Below are positions 1-10,101 of a stretch of 59,539 bases of DNA, piece by piece. Source of the stretch: an uncultured Pirellulaceae bacterium. GTDB taxonomy: Bacteria; Planctomycetota; Planctomycetia; Pirellulales; Pirellulaceae. The first letter of the stretch is position 1; every line of letters begins with the position of its first letter. Under the pieces are notes generated by a model. That model was given only the letters and a program-made list of their open reading frames with translations. It was not told the origin of the DNA and did not search any database. The translations under genes and the position numbers were made by a program. The stretch lies in the NCBI GenBank assembly GCA_937981585.1, contig CALJOA010000045.1:1-59539 (forward strand). Direction: 5' to 3'.

Positions 1-111
1 CGCTGCTGAGAAGGTTTACGAATCGTTTTCATCGGAACTCAATAGAAAAACAAGAACTACAAAAAACTAGCGCATTTGGGAATATAAGATAATCCACAAG
101 TGAGGCCTTTT

Positions 112-144
112 GTCGGGCGCATCAAGAGTGCCCGACCTACGATT
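112..144. repeat. Dispersed GTCGGGC...GCCCGAC palindrome, copy 1
   Basis: An inverted repeat (GTCGGGC, short loop, GCCCGAC followed by CTACGAT) lies in the gene-free first 239 bases. A related copy in the opposite orientation lies at 18189-18222. Nothing else is recognisable in the stretch, which is downstream of the minus-strand Lon-like gene. Confidence 0.6.
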
Positions 145-239
145 GGTCGGTATTGGTCGCTAGTCTGCGTCCCGGTTTAGATTCAAAACAGTCTGCCTCA
201 AAACTTTGGATTCAAACGACAATAACGTCAGGAAGTTAT

Positions 240-2801
240 TCAAGGCTTGAACCTTGATTCCGACTCTGCATCTCGACGACTTTGTTTTCTTGGATCGTTG
301 CTGGGTGGAGAAATCGGCTGATCATCGTCGGACGGAGACGACTCCTCTACGCTGGCAACCTTGGCCACGGAAATTGGACTGGCCAATGTCAGACGCCAGA
401 AGTTCTCGACTTCATCGTGCGCTTTTGCCAACAAAGAGCCCTCAGGATAGTCGCCGTTTTCATCGGGTCGACCGGCCCTTGTTCCCGTCATCAATTCAAT
501 CGCGTCGTAGATATTGTCAACGGCGTAAACGTGGAACTTGCCCTTGGCACATGCTTCGACAACGTCTTCGCGAAGCATCAAATCACCTGCGTTGGATTTG
601 GGAACCACAACGCCTTGGTCTCCGGTCAATCCAAAATAGTCACAAGCGTCAAAGAAACCTTCGATCTTTTCGTTCACTCCACCGATCGCTTCGAGGTGAC
701 CATGTTGATCGATCGCGCCCGTCATCGACATCGACTGCTTGATTGGGATCCCAGTTAGAGCACTGAGAAGACAAACGATCTCGGCACCCGACGCCGAATC
801 TCCGTCGATGCCACCGTAGCTTTGTTCAAACGCCAGCGACGCACTAAACGTCATCGGGTGTTCAGTACGAAGCAAGTGCCGCATCAGACCACCGAGAATA
901 TGAAAACCCTTGGTGTGAATCGAGCCCGACATTTGCGCGCGGCCCTCGATGTTGATCAGCCCAGCGCTTCCCGGACCAATCGTGGCAGTGATGCGAGCCG
1001 GAAAACCATACGTCAGTGGACCTGAATGCATCACGGCCAAGCCGTTGATTTGCCCGATGACCTCGCCGTCGGTTTGAACCATGATCGTTTGGCTTTCAAC
1101 CATCTCACGAAACTTTCGGGACGGGAGGCTTGCGCGGGCCTTGGTTCGTTTGATCGCAGATTTGACATGCTCGTCGGTGACGGCATCGTCGTCTTTGGCC
1201 AAAAAAGCGGCTTCGCGCGCGATGTCGGCGATGCGACCGAACTTAGCCGTTAACCGATCGCGCCGGGCAACGATTCTGGCGCCATGCTCGGCAAGCGCCC
1301 CAACTGCAGACCGATGAAATGGCGGAAGATTTTCAGAAGCCGTCAAACCTGCCACAACGCTGGCGTACTGACTGACTCCGTTGCTGTCACGCTGTAACTC
1401 ACTATCGAAGTCGGCAAGGACTTTGAACAGTTCGCGGAAATCTGGATCGGCATGGTCGAGTTGATAATAAGTCTGCATGTCACCAATCAGAATCACGCGC
1501 ACTTTGATTGGAATTGGTTCGGGTTGAGTCACGACCGTCTGCCGCATCCAACCCATCTCTGGCGGAACGATCTCCAGCCGGCCCGTTCGCAACGTCCGCA
1601 TCAGTGCTCGCCAAGCACCCGGTTCGGAAATCACATCGTTGACGTCGAGAACGAGGTAGCCGTTGTCGGCTTGGAGAAGCGCTCCAGCACGGATTCCTCG
1701 ATAGTCCGAAACCGCCATCCCACCAGGTCCGAATTCCGGGTCAACGGTTCCGAGCAAATTGATCAAGCTGGGAGTGTTCTCTTCAATCACCGGACGCAAC
1801 GTTTCTTCTTCCTGAGAAAGCACCACGTTGACGCCGTACAACTCCTTGAAATCAGGACGATGCTCTTCATCAGATTGCAGATGATTTTCGACGACGTCGT
1901 CGATGACTTCTCCGATATACGTTTTGACCGCTTCGCCGGGAAACTTCTCAAGGACGGTGCTGGTGCACTGACTCGAAAGCTGACGGGCAACTTTCTCCAT
2001 CTGCTGGCGAATTTCCCTTGTCGCGGCTCGAATCAGTTCACTGACTTGGCGACCGGTTTCCTGCATTCGCTTTTGGTACTTGGGAAGTGCTTCTTCATAT
2101 TGCGTTAGTTGTTCTGGTTTGGCCTTCCCATCGGCGATCAACGCCTTGAGCTGCTCTGGAGGAACGGGGTTGCCGTCGACAACCGGCATGACCAACGTCT
2201 GTGACGCAGGTCCCTGTTGGACTTGAACCATCGCCATACCGTTGGCTTCGATTTCTTTTTCCAACGGCTCAGTAGCGGCTTTGATTTCTTCCTGAACGCG
2301 ATCCTGGATGGCCTGTCGCTCTCCTCGGTACGGCTCGCCGTCAAGCGACTTGATCAATCCTTCTTCGAAAAACTCAGCAACCGAAAGCATCTCTTTGCGA
2401 AACTCATGAGCCGTCCCGGGAGGCAGCGTTACCAACCTTGGATGATCAGGACGATTGAAATTGTGGACGTAACAGAAATCGCGATTGGCGTCGGATTGAG
2501 GCTGAAGTTGATTCAGCATCTGACGCACCATTGTGTTGCGACCCGTTCCACGCGCTCCGCGAACGTAGACGTTCTGTCCAGTAGCCAAACACTCGATGCC
2601 AAACTTCAATGCTTCGTAGGCGGTCGGTTGCCCAACGACTCCAGGAGCCGGGTCAATCTCAGCCGTCGTTTCGAATTTCAAGCAGTCGAGGTCGCACTTC
2701 CAACGCAGCAGCTCTGGTGGAACTTTGGTTGCCGTCGCATCGGAGGCAGCTTTGCCCTTCTTTTTCTTCTCTGTTTTCTGGCTGTTCTTTTTGGCTGGCA
2801 T
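240..2801 (-). CDS. Lon-related ATP-dependent protease (AAA_32/Lon C-terminal family)
   Basis: This is an 853-residue cytoplasmic ATP-dependent serine protease of the Lon-related family with a split AAA region. After a Lys-rich N-terminus (residues 1-20) comes a P-loop reading GARGTGRNT, with Arg in place of the usual Lys, which to my knowledge occurs in this family. A long helical insertion follows (roughly 150-330), then the rest of the ATPase module (about 340-560). The C-terminal Lon proteolytic domain carries catalytic Ser669 in GDSAS and Lys712 in GGVNEKIEGF. The 43-residue spacing matches the Ser-Lys dyad of E. coli Lon. The last 40 residues are polar and probably disordered. The family is thought to degrade misfolded or regulatory proteins; the substrate is unknown here. 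No strong ribosome binding site precedes the ATG. The gene stands alone, divergent from the TolC-like gene. Confidence 0.93.
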   Translation of the reverse strand: MPAKKNSQKTEKKKKGKAASDATATKVPPELLRWKCDLDCLKFETTAEIDPAPGVVGQPTAYEALKFGIECLATGQNVYVRGARGTGRNTMVRQMLNQLQPQSDANRDFCYVHNFNRPDHPRLVTLPPGTAHEFRKEMLSVAEFFEEGLIKSLDGEPYRGERQAIQDRVQEEIKAATEPLEKEIEANGMAMVQVQQGPASQTLVMPVVDGNPVPPEQLKALIADGKAKPEQLTQYEEALPKYQKRMQETGRQVSELIRAATREIRQQMEKVARQLSSQCTSTVLEKFPGEAVKTYIGEVIDDVVENHLQSDEEHRPDFKELYGVNVVLSQEEETLRPVIEENTPSLINLLGTVDPEFGPGGMAVSDYRGIRAGALLQADNGYLVLDVNDVISEPGAWRALMRTLRTGRLEIVPPEMGWMRQTVVTQPEPIPIKVRVILIGDMQTYYQLDHADPDFRELFKVLADFDSELQRDSNGVSQYASVVAGLTASENLPPFHRSAVGALAEHGARIVARRDRLTAKFGRIADIAREAAFLAKDDDAVTDEHVKSAIKRTKARASLPSRKFREMVESQTIMVQTDGEVIGQINGLAVMHSGPLTYGFPARITATIGPGSAGLINIEGRAQMSGSIHTKGFHILGGLMRHLLRTEHPMTFSASLAFEQSYGGIDGDSASGAEIVCLLSALTGIPIKQSMSMTGAIDQHGHLEAIGGVNEKIEGFFDACDYFGLTGDQGVVVPKSNAGDLMLREDVVEACAKGKFHVYAVDNIYDAIELMTGTRAGRPDENGDYPEGSLLAKAHDEVENFWRLTLASPISVAKVASVEESSPSDDDQPISPPSNDPRKQSRRDAESESRFKP

Positions 2802-3190
2802 GTCTGTCGTTTTGTTGGTGACCGGAGTTCGTATAGTCTGGGCTTATCGAAGGTCATCTTAGAACATCATGCCAGCAGTTTGTAGCTAGTACATCGGAAA
2901 GGTAGTTAGAAACACAGAATCTTGAATCTTCGTGGTCGCAAAAAATCGACTCTGTGCTCCCTGTGCCTCTGTGTTTCAAATCCCGTTTGAATTGATGCGC
3001 GCCGAAACGTTGCGATTGAGCATTTGATCCAACCCCAAAGCTAGCAATAAGACAGGTTAACTGGAGCGACGTTGCTATGGCAAACTCGCCCTTTCGCCCC
3101 GCAGAGTCTTCGAGGTCGATAAATTGAATCGAAGCGGTATTTTTTGACATTCCGAACAGCTCAAGCGACCCAACTCCTATTCGAGCACTT
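2802..3190. other. Divergent intergenic region with an AAACACAGA/TCTGTGTTT repeat
   Basis: This 389-bp spacer separates the Lon-like gene from the efflux operon, so it should hold both promoters. An imperfect inverted repeat at about 2910-2979 has arms AAACACAGA and TCTGTGTTT. Its CTGTGCCTCTGTG core resembles the element at 51075-51143. No riboswitch or small gene was recognised. Confidence 0.5.
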
Positions 3191-5104
3191 ATGACCTCGC
3201 GGCAAGAGACCTTCACTTGGTCTCTCATCTTGATCTGCGCGACAGCGTTTGTCTTTTTGACTTACGTTGACAAAACCTATGCGCAGTCGAGCTCTCGCCG
3301 CGGCTTGGATCAAGGTCCCCCAACGAACTCAGTTGGGGTCCAATCGACTCAATCGACACCAGAACTGTTGGCGCTACCAACGCAAACTCCAGCTCCGCTG
3401 ACCGCGACCGCGCCAATCGCAAAACCAACCCCACGTTACAACGATTCAACTTCCGCGCGGGTTGCCGAAGCCAATCCGATCGAAAGCCCAATGACTCGTC
3501 AGATTCGAAGTCAACTAAGCAAGAAACGGACTTTCCAAACCGGCGTGCGTTCTGCGCCCAATCGAAGTCGCGCCCTTTACAACATTCGCAACGAGCGGCG
3601 GCAACAAGACACCCAGACCGTCGAAGAGTTGCTTGAAGAAATGGACCGTGCACCGACTGGGCAACTGTCACCCTCGACGACCGATCCCGGACGTCCTTCT
3701 GATCCCAGGCTTCCCGCCGACAATGAAATGCGAAACGGTGGAGGATCACAACCGATCGAGCCTGCCTTTGACGGCCAGCGTTCGAACGAGACCTTCGGCT
3801 CAACCAACAATCAGCTGAGCCCTCAAACGTTTATGCCGGTCCCACGACGGACGGAAAATAAATCGGGCTCAGTCGTGCGGAGTTCAGAACAGAATTCAAA
3901 CTCACAGAATTCGAACTCATCAACGCACGGTTTGCCCACCAGCGGCTACAACGAGTTGGGGTTTTTCGAAATGCAGGCGATCAGGAACCACCCGACACTC
4001 AATGCTTCCTTGGCGCGGATACTGACGGCGCGACACGAAGCGCTTCAGGCCGGCCTTCACCCCAACCCGAGCCTGGGCCTGTTTATTGACGAAGCCGGAA
4101 ATGAAAACGATCCGGGACTCTGGGGCGCCTACCTGCAACGAAATCATATTCGCGGCAACAAACTAGCGCTTGGTCGAGAGATTAAAAACCGGGAAGCCAC
4201 GGTACTGGAGGTTGAGTTCGAAACCCAGGTTATTCGGATCAGGACCGATGTTCGTACGGCGTTCTACCGGCTTTTGATCGCCAAAGAAAAACTAAACTTG
4301 ATGTATGAGCTTTCCCAAACGCAGCAGTACGCAGTCGAGAAATCAAAACAGCTTTTCGACGCCGGCGAGACTCCCAGAACCGATGTCTTACAGACCGAGC
4401 TGCAACTTCAGCGAACCGAAGTCCTGATAGCGCAGTTGGAAAGTACTTTCGAGAACGCTTGGCGCGAACTGACATCAGTCGTGGGAGACCCGGAACTTGA
4501 ACCTCGACTTGTAACCGGCGACCTCAACCCGATCGTCGAGCAGGTGAGTTTCGAAGAGTGCCGCGACCACATCCTCAGTTACAGCCCCGAGCTGCAATCG
4601 GCCCAAGCCGAAATGGATCGGATCCGCTGCACAATCGACCGAGAAATTGCCGAAACGATTCCTGACTACCAAACACAACTCAGGGTCGGTCGGGACTCAA
4701 CAACGAATCACTTCTTTACCGGATTGCAGGTTCAAATACCGCTTCAGATTTGCGATCAAAATCAAGGGAACATTGCTGCAGCCAAATCAAGATTGATGGC
4801 GGCTCAACATGATCTCGAACGAATCAAACTTGATTTGTCAAAACGACTGGCGATGGAGTATCGCCAATACGAATCGGCGCTTGCCAAAACGAACATGTAC
4901 AGGAACAAGCTTCTTCCAAAATCGAAACAGACACTGGATTTGTTGCAGCAGGGCTATCCTTCAGAAGTCAGTTTCCTGCAACTTTCAACCGCACAGCAGG
5001 CTGTGATCGACATCACGCTTGAGTACCTCGACACGCTAAATCTCGTTTGGAAAAGTCGTTTAAAGATCGAAGGGTTGCTACTGGACAACAGTCTTGCCAA
5101 GTAG
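3191..5104 (+). CDS. TolC family outer-membrane efflux protein
   Basis: The product (637 residues) is the predicted outer-membrane channel of a tripartite RND efflux system. A signal peptide covers about residues 1-32, with a hydrophobic core and a YAQ-type cleavage region. Residues 33 to about 250 are Ser/Asn/Gln/Pro-rich and look disordered. The OEP domain starts near residue 252 and fills the rest, with long alpha-helical hairpin segments full of Gln, Glu and Arg. The OEP part alone is close to a typical TolC/CusC length, so the N-terminal linker is an addition of about 215 residues. The adaptor gene follows after 70 bp and the pump gene after it, which supports one efflux operon. The first ATG fits the signal peptide. 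Confidence 0.88.
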   Translation: MTSRQETFTWSLILICATAFVFLTYVDKTYAQSSSRRGLDQGPPTNSVGVQSTQSTPELLALPTQTPAPLTATAPIAKPTPRYNDSTSARVAEANPIESPMTRQIRSQLSKKRTFQTGVRSAPNRSRALYNIRNERRQQDTQTVEELLEEMDRAPTGQLSPSTTDPGRPSDPRLPADNEMRNGGGSQPIEPAFDGQRSNETFGSTNNQLSPQTFMPVPRRTENKSGSVVRSSEQNSNSQNSNSSTHGLPTSGYNELGFFEMQAIRNHPTLNASLARILTARHEALQAGLHPNPSLGLFIDEAGNENDPGLWGAYLQRNHIRGNKLALGREIKNREATVLEVEFETQVIRIRTDVRTAFYRLLIAKEKLNLMYELSQTQQYAVEKSKQLFDAGETPRTDVLQTELQLQRTEVLIAQLESTFENAWRELTSVVGDPELEPRLVTGDLNPIVEQVSFEECRDHILSYSPELQSAQAEMDRIRCTIDREIAETIPDYQTQLRVGRDSTTNHFFTGLQVQIPLQICDQNQGNIAAAKSRLMAAQHDLERIKLDLSKRLAMEYRQYESALAKTNMYRNKLLPKSKQTLDLLQQGYPSEVSFLQLSTAQQAVIDITLEYLDTLNLVWKSRLKIEGLLLDNSLAK

Positions 5105-5127
5105 CGAAGCAGTTTACGTGATAATGC

Positions 5128-5133
5128 TATAAT
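5128..5133 (+). promoter_or_regulatory. Possible -10 box (TATAAT) upstream of the adaptor gene
   Basis: A perfect TATAAT lies 41 bp before the adaptor ATG, in the 70-bp gap after the TolC-like gene. No convincing -35 box is seen at the proper distance, so an internal promoter is only a possibility. Confidence 0.25.
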
Positions 5134-5174
5134 CAGCCGACTACTTTGGTCGCCATCGAGTAACCAAGACAACA

Positions 5175-6662
5175 ATGACACGCACAGCATCAAACAACTC
5201 GAGAAACATCTGGCCGACGCTGTTGTTGTGCGCCGTGCTTTTGGCCGTTGGAGGAATCGCTGGGTTTTTGCTTCGCCCTGTCATCTTGCCCGAGGTCGCC
5301 CAAACGGATGAAGGACAAGACCCGGAGTCTGGCGGAGCAGGGCACGGCTCGAGTGCGATCGTGGTGATCAATGAGAAGACACTCGACAACATGAACTTGA
5401 AGTACGGCAAGTTCGAGGTGCGTGACTATTTTCAAACGATCCGTATTCCGGCTCAGGTCGTTGAACGGATTCCGCAATCTCGTCGGAGCGTTTCGGCTCC
5501 GATCGCCGGCCGCGTCACGAAAGTCTTTGTTGCCAAAGGCCAAGCCGTCCGGCCTGGTGAAAAACTGTTTGACGTTCGCATCACCGACCAATCGATTGCC
5601 GACTCGCAGGTTGGCCTGCTCGAAGTGTTCGCCAACTTGGAGATCAGCCGAGCAAAAAAACAACGGCTGGAGAATCTTGGAACAGGAGTTGTGGCTGGCA
5701 AGCAGCTGATGGAGGCCGATTTCGAAATTAAGAAGCTAACCGATCGGCGGGCTGCGTTGATTCAGGAGCTTCGGGCGCGAGGGATGGGCGAAGAACAGAT
5801 CAAGACGTTCATCAAAACGAAACAACTCGCCAAGGACATCACGATCTTTGCACCGGCATTGGAAAAGGCGCCGTCGTCTTCGCCACCCGAATCGGCCCCA
5901 GCGCTGACGATCACTCCGGCTTCCGCAACGATCGGGCAGCCAGCCGCATCAACGATGCTGCAGGCCGACGATCAGTACTTTACTGTCGAGTCAATCTCGG
6001 CGCTGCAAGGATCGGCTCTAAAACTTGGTGATCCACTGTGTAGCTTGACCCATCACAGCGAGTTGCTGATCAAAGGACTCGCGTTCGAAAGCGACGTCGA
6101 CAAGATCGCCAACGCAAACCAAAACGGCTGGAAGTTCACGGCTCAGTTTGGCGAAGGCCCCGACGCGCTGGTCCGTGAGGGATTGCCGCTTTACAAAGTC
6201 GAAAACCATGTCGATACCCAATCGCAAACGTTTCCCGTGTTCGTAGAAATTGAAAACGAAATCATCAATCAGACGTCAGACGCCCAGAACCGTAAGTACG
6301 TCAATTGGCGATTCAAGCCGGGCCAAAGGGCTCACCTCGAGGTTCCGATCGAAATGTGGAAGTCACAAGTCGTCGTGCCGATGGCGGCCGTTGTTCGTGA
6401 AGGCCCTGAGACGTTTGTGTTTATGAAAATCAGTCACACGCACGAGTCGGCCGATGGCACGCTTGATCACGAATTCCAAAAAGTACCGGTGCAGGTGCTG
6501 CACACCGATAAACGGTTTGCGGTACTCAAAAAGGATGTTCGGCTCGACGTTTACGAAAAGTACGCGTTGGACCAAGCGTATCAGCTGAATCTGGCGTTGA
6601 AACTGGCCGCTGGTGGAGGCGCCGATCCGCATGCGGGCCACGATCATCCGCATCCGCACTGA
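5175..6662 (+). CDS. RND efflux periplasmic adaptor (CusB/CzcB-like membrane fusion protein)
   Basis: This 495-residue adaptor would link the RND pump to the outer-membrane channel. One N-terminal membrane anchor spans about residues 14-36. The first half of the lipoyl-like barrel-sandwich is seen in SAPIAGRVTKVFV and KGQAVRPGEKLF (about 110-135). An alpha-helical hairpin follows (about 140-210), then a Pro/Ala/Ser-rich insertion (about 230-265), the beta-barrel and the membrane-proximal domain. The C-terminus ends in a His-rich tail (DPHAGHDHPHPH), a feature of metal-handling adaptors that suggests Cu, Ag or Zn as substrate. It lies 70 bp after the TolC-like gene and 100 bp before the pump gene. 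Confidence 0.88.
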   Translation: MTRTASNNSRNIWPTLLLCAVLLAVGGIAGFLLRPVILPEVAQTDEGQDPESGGAGHGSSAIVVINEKTLDNMNLKYGKFEVRDYFQTIRIPAQVVERIPQSRRSVSAPIAGRVTKVFVAKGQAVRPGEKLFDVRITDQSIADSQVGLLEVFANLEISRAKKQRLENLGTGVVAGKQLMEADFEIKKLTDRRAALIQELRARGMGEEQIKTFIKTKQLAKDITIFAPALEKAPSSSPPESAPALTITPASATIGQPAASTMLQADDQYFTVESISALQGSALKLGDPLCSLTHHSELLIKGLAFESDVDKIANANQNGWKFTAQFGEGPDALVREGLPLYKVENHVDTQSQTFPVFVEIENEIINQTSDAQNRKYVNWRFKPGQRAHLEVPIEMWKSQVVVPMAAVVREGPETFVFMKISHTHESADGTLDHEFQKVPVQVLHTDKRFAVLKKDVRLDVYEKYALDQAYQLNLALKLAAGGGADPHAGHDHPHPH

Positions 6663-6762
6663 TCCGGCAAGAAGTAAGCTTGGAAGAAATGATTCCCGAT
6701 AGCCGACAAATTTTCAGGCCGTGATCCAATCCTGACGCCTTCGTCGAAATGAAATCCTGACA

Positions 6763-9700
6763 ATGCTTAACGCCATCATCAAACTTGCGCTACATCGTCG
6801 CGCGATCGTTTTGTGTTTGGCGCTCGCCGCGATCGTCATCGGTGGTTTGGCGATCAAAGAGCTTCCTGTTGATGTGTTGCCCGATCTGACTCGTCCGCGT
6901 GTGACGATCATCACCGAGTGCGAAGGAATGGCGCCCGAAGAAGTCGAGCGCGAAGTCACCATTCCGTTGGAAACAGCGGTCAACGGCGCTGCCGGCGTTA
7001 TTGCCGTCCGCAGTAAATCCGACGTCGGTCTCTCGGTCATCAACGTTGAGTTCGATTGGGGAACCGATATTTATCGTTCGCGGCAGATCGTGAACGAGCG
7101 CATGGCACTTGCCAGACAGCAACTCCCCGACAGGGTCCAGCCGCGACTGGGTCCACTGTCGTCGTTGTTGGGACAGATTATGCTGATCGGAATGTGGAGT
7201 GACACGGGTTCAACTGAACCGATGGAAATGCGCACGCTGGCCGACTGGGTTGTCAAAAAGCGGCTTCAACAAATTGCTGGGATCTCGGAAGTCATCACGA
7301 TGGGCGGCGGTCGCAAGCAGTACCACGTGCTGGTCGATATTCATGAGCTTCACAAGTTCGACATCTCGCTCCAGCAAATCGAAGAAGCCCTCACCAAGAC
7401 CAACATGAACGTCAACGGCGGTTACGTGGATCGAAATTCACGGGAGTTCTTGGTTCGCGGGATCGGGCGTATCAATGATATCGAAGAACTCCGCCGGATC
7501 GTGATTCGCGACGATAGCGACCGTGCTGTTCTGCTTGAAAATGTCGCTACGATCCAGCCAACACCGCAGGTCCAGCGCGGCGACTCCAGCATCAACGGCC
7601 AAATGGGTGTCGTGCTGACGATTCAGAAACAACCTTCGGCCGACACGAGAGCGCTTTCCGAAGAAATCGAAAAGGCGTTGGTTGAACTCCGGCCCGGTCT
7701 GCCCGAAGACATCAATCTGGAGATCACCTATCAACAACGCGACTTCATTGACCACAGTATCGGCAATGTCGTCGATGCGCTGAGGGATGGCTCGATCCTG
7801 GTTGTCATCGTGCTGTTCCTGTTTCTGTTCAACGCCCGAACAACGTTGATTACGTTGACGGCGATCCCCGTCTCAATCCTTGTTACCGCGTTGGTGTTTC
7901 GGTATTTCAATCTCTCAATCAACGTGATGACACTGGGCGGGATAGCGATCGCGCTGGGTGAGTTGGTGGACGACGCGATTGTTGATGTTGAGAATATTTA
8001 CAGACGCCTCCGTCAGAATTCGCGACTGGAACGTCCGAGACCAATCCTCAAAGTGATTTTCGAAGCCAGCGTCGAGGTACGCAACGCGATCATCATCTCC
8101 ACGATACTGGTGATCGTTGTATTCTCTCCGTTGTTTGCGCTGAGTGGAATTTCGGGACGGATGTTTATCCCGCTGGGCGTGGCTTACATCGTATCCATTA
8201 TCGCTTCGACCGTCGTTTCGTTGACGCTGACTCCGGTGCTTTCGTATTTTTTGCTGCGCAACACCAAATCCAAATCAGAACGGACTGACAGCTTTGTCGT
8301 GCGCGGATTGAAAGCCTGTTTCTCACCGCTGGTCAGGCTGAGCATGTCAAAAGTCGGATTCTCGGTACTCTTACTTTCGACGCTGCTCGCAGTATCGGTT
8401 TGCTCGCTGGTCGCGTACCGAATGGGTCAGGAGTGGATCCCCAAGTTCGATGAAGGCTCGATGCAGATGAACATGTATGCCGAACCTGGAACGTCGCTGC
8501 AGACGTCGCTTGAAATCAGCGCCAACGCCAACAAGGAGCTGCTCAAGCTGGTCCACAGCGAAGACAATCCCAACGGCTTTATCAACTATTTCACCGGGCG
8601 AACCGGGCGGGCCGAGAACGACGAACATGTGATGGGCGTCAACACGACCGAATACACCATCACGATGGCTGACGGGCATGGCAAATCTCGAGATGAGATC
8701 ATCGAGATCCTTGAGGACACCGCAGCTGTACTGCCGAACGTTGGAAGTGAAACCGATCAGCCGATCGCGCACATGATCAGTCACTTGATCTCTGGTTCAA
8801 CGGCGCAAATCGCGGTCAAGCTGTTTGGCGACGATCTCGGCACCTTGCGACGAAAGGGAAACGAGATCCGGGACGCGATCGCGGAAGTCCCTGGGATCAA
8901 GCCGCCCAAGATGGAACAACAGCAGGTCATCCCGCAGCTGAGAATCGAACCCGACTACGAACAATTAGCGGCTTACAAACTGAGTCTGGCAAAAGTTTTC
9001 GGCATGGTCGAGATGGCGATGCAAGGGAAAGTCGTTTCACAGATGGTGGAACAGGAAAGAACATTTGAAATTGTGATTCGATTCCCAAAGCACTACCGGG
9101 AGAACTTTGAAGAGCTTGGACGGATTCCAATCGAGTTGCCCGACGGCGGTTCGGTTCCGCTTTCGACCGTCGCCAAAGTGTATCAATACGGTGGACCTAA
9201 CACGATTAACCGGGAAGAATCTCGGCGGCGGGTGATCATCCGGGTCTATACCGACGACAAAGATCTCGCCACAGCGGTCACAGATATCAAGAAAGTGGTT
9301 GAGGAAAAAGTCGAACTGCCCGAAGGCTACATCGTGCAGTATGGCGGTCAGTTCGAAGCCCAATCCCAAGCCCTGCGGCAGATGCTGATTCTGTCGGTGG
9401 TAGCGCTACTGGTCGTGTTTGTGATCCTTTACTCGAGCTACTCTTCTTTCAACATCGTGTTTCAGATTCTGTTCGCTTTGCCGATCGCGTTTGTGGGTGG
9501 TGTTCTGGCGTTGAAGCTGACGGACCAAGTCTTCACGACCTCGGCGATGGTTGGTTTTATATCGCTAGGTGGAATCGCGGCCCGGAATGGCCTACTGTTG
9601 GTTTCGACTTATTTGGACAACTCGAATTCCAACGGCGAAATCACCAAGCGTGAGATTCTCGATGGAAGCCTCGAAAGAATGACTCCGGTGTTGATGACCG

Positions 9701-9897
9701 CTCTAACTACGGGAATCGGTTTGCTACCCTTAATTTTTTCCGGCAACCTCCCTGGACGCGAAATACTCTATCCGGTTGCGACGGTAATTGTTGGTGGCTT
9801 GATAACGTCGACGATTTGTGAATTTCTAATTCGCCCCGGCCTGTTCTACTTCTTGGGCCCAACAAGAACGCTGGGCGAAGAAGATTCTCTGATGTGA
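6763..9897 (+). CDS. Heavy-metal efflux RND pump, CusA/CzcA family
   Basis: This 1044-residue inner-membrane proton-driven pump has the usual length and twelve-helix layout of the heavy-metal efflux RND family. TM1 is at about 14-32 and two large periplasmic loops follow TM1 and TM7. In TM4 the relay region has Ala397, Asp403 and Glu410. The pattern A-D-E matches CusA (A399, D405, E412), whereas CzcA has D-D-E, so monovalent copper or silver is the more likely substrate. Extra acids E400, D404 and D408 sit in the same helix. A Met-rich run (M567, M569, M571) lies near the periplasmic cleft region where CusA uses methionines, although the exact CusA Met positions do not align perfectly. Third gene of the efflux operon. 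Confidence 0.92.
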   Translation: MLNAIIKLALHRRAIVLCLALAAIVIGGLAIKELPVDVLPDLTRPRVTIITECEGMAPEEVEREVTIPLETAVNGAAGVIAVRSKSDVGLSVINVEFDWGTDIYRSRQIVNERMALARQQLPDRVQPRLGPLSSLLGQIMLIGMWSDTGSTEPMEMRTLADWVVKKRLQQIAGISEVITMGGGRKQYHVLVDIHELHKFDISLQQIEEALTKTNMNVNGGYVDRNSREFLVRGIGRINDIEELRRIVIRDDSDRAVLLENVATIQPTPQVQRGDSSINGQMGVVLTIQKQPSADTRALSEEIEKALVELRPGLPEDINLEITYQQRDFIDHSIGNVVDALRDGSILVVIVLFLFLFNARTTLITLTAIPVSILVTALVFRYFNLSINVMTLGGIAIALGELVDDAIVDVENIYRRLRQNSRLERPRPILKVIFEASVEVRNAIIISTILVIVVFSPLFALSGISGRMFIPLGVAYIVSIIASTVVSLTLTPVLSYFLLRNTKSKSERTDSFVVRGLKACFSPLVRLSMSKVGFSVLLLSTLLAVSVCSLVAYRMGQEWIPKFDEGSMQMNMYAEPGTSLQTSLEISANANKELLKLVHSEDNPNGFINYFTGRTGRAENDEHVMGVNTTEYTITMADGHGKSRDEIIEILEDTAAVLPNVGSETDQPIAHMISHLISGSTAQIAVKLFGDDLGTLRRKGNEIRDAIAEVPGIKPPKMEQQQVIPQLRIEPDYEQLAAYKLSLAKVFGMVEMAMQGKVVSQMVEQERTFEIVIRFPKHYRENFEELGRIPIELPDGGSVPLSTVAKVYQYGGPNTINREESRRRVIIRVYTDDKDLATAVTDIKKVVEEKVELPEGYIVQYGGQFEAQSQALRQMLILSVVALLVVFVILYSSYSSFNIVFQILFALPIAFVGGVLALKLTDQVFTTSAMVGFISLGGIAARNGLLLVSTYLDNSNSNGEITKREILDGSLERMTPVLMTALTTGIGLLPLIFSGNLPGREILYPVATVIVGGLITSTICEFLIRPGLFYFLGPTRTLGEEDSLM

Positions 9898-9961
9898 AGT
9901 GTTTACGAGTGTTGAACTGCCAAAACGGCAACCAATGGCTGATTTCTGCGTTTGGATTCGT

Positions 9962-10027
9962 AAAGTAGCACGGCTGTCCCAGCCGTGAATATCCTCCAGA
10001 AAACGGCTGGGACAGCCGTTCCACTAT
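9962..10027. repeat. Dispersed TAGCACGGCTGTCCCAGCCGT palindromic element, copy 1
   Basis: An imperfect inverted repeat about 65 bp long begins AGTAGCACGGCTGTCCCAGC and its second arm reads ACGGCTGGGACAGCCGTT. It lies 65 bp after the pump gene. Related copies are at 26908-26985 and 44753-44840, always outside genes. It could act as a transcript 3' end, but there is no T-tract. Confidence 0.8.
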
Positions 10028-10101
10028 CGATCATTGTATTGACCAAGATTCTGGCATTCTTGCTATAGACGCCCATGTAATCCTTGGTACAGTGGACCTG
10101 T

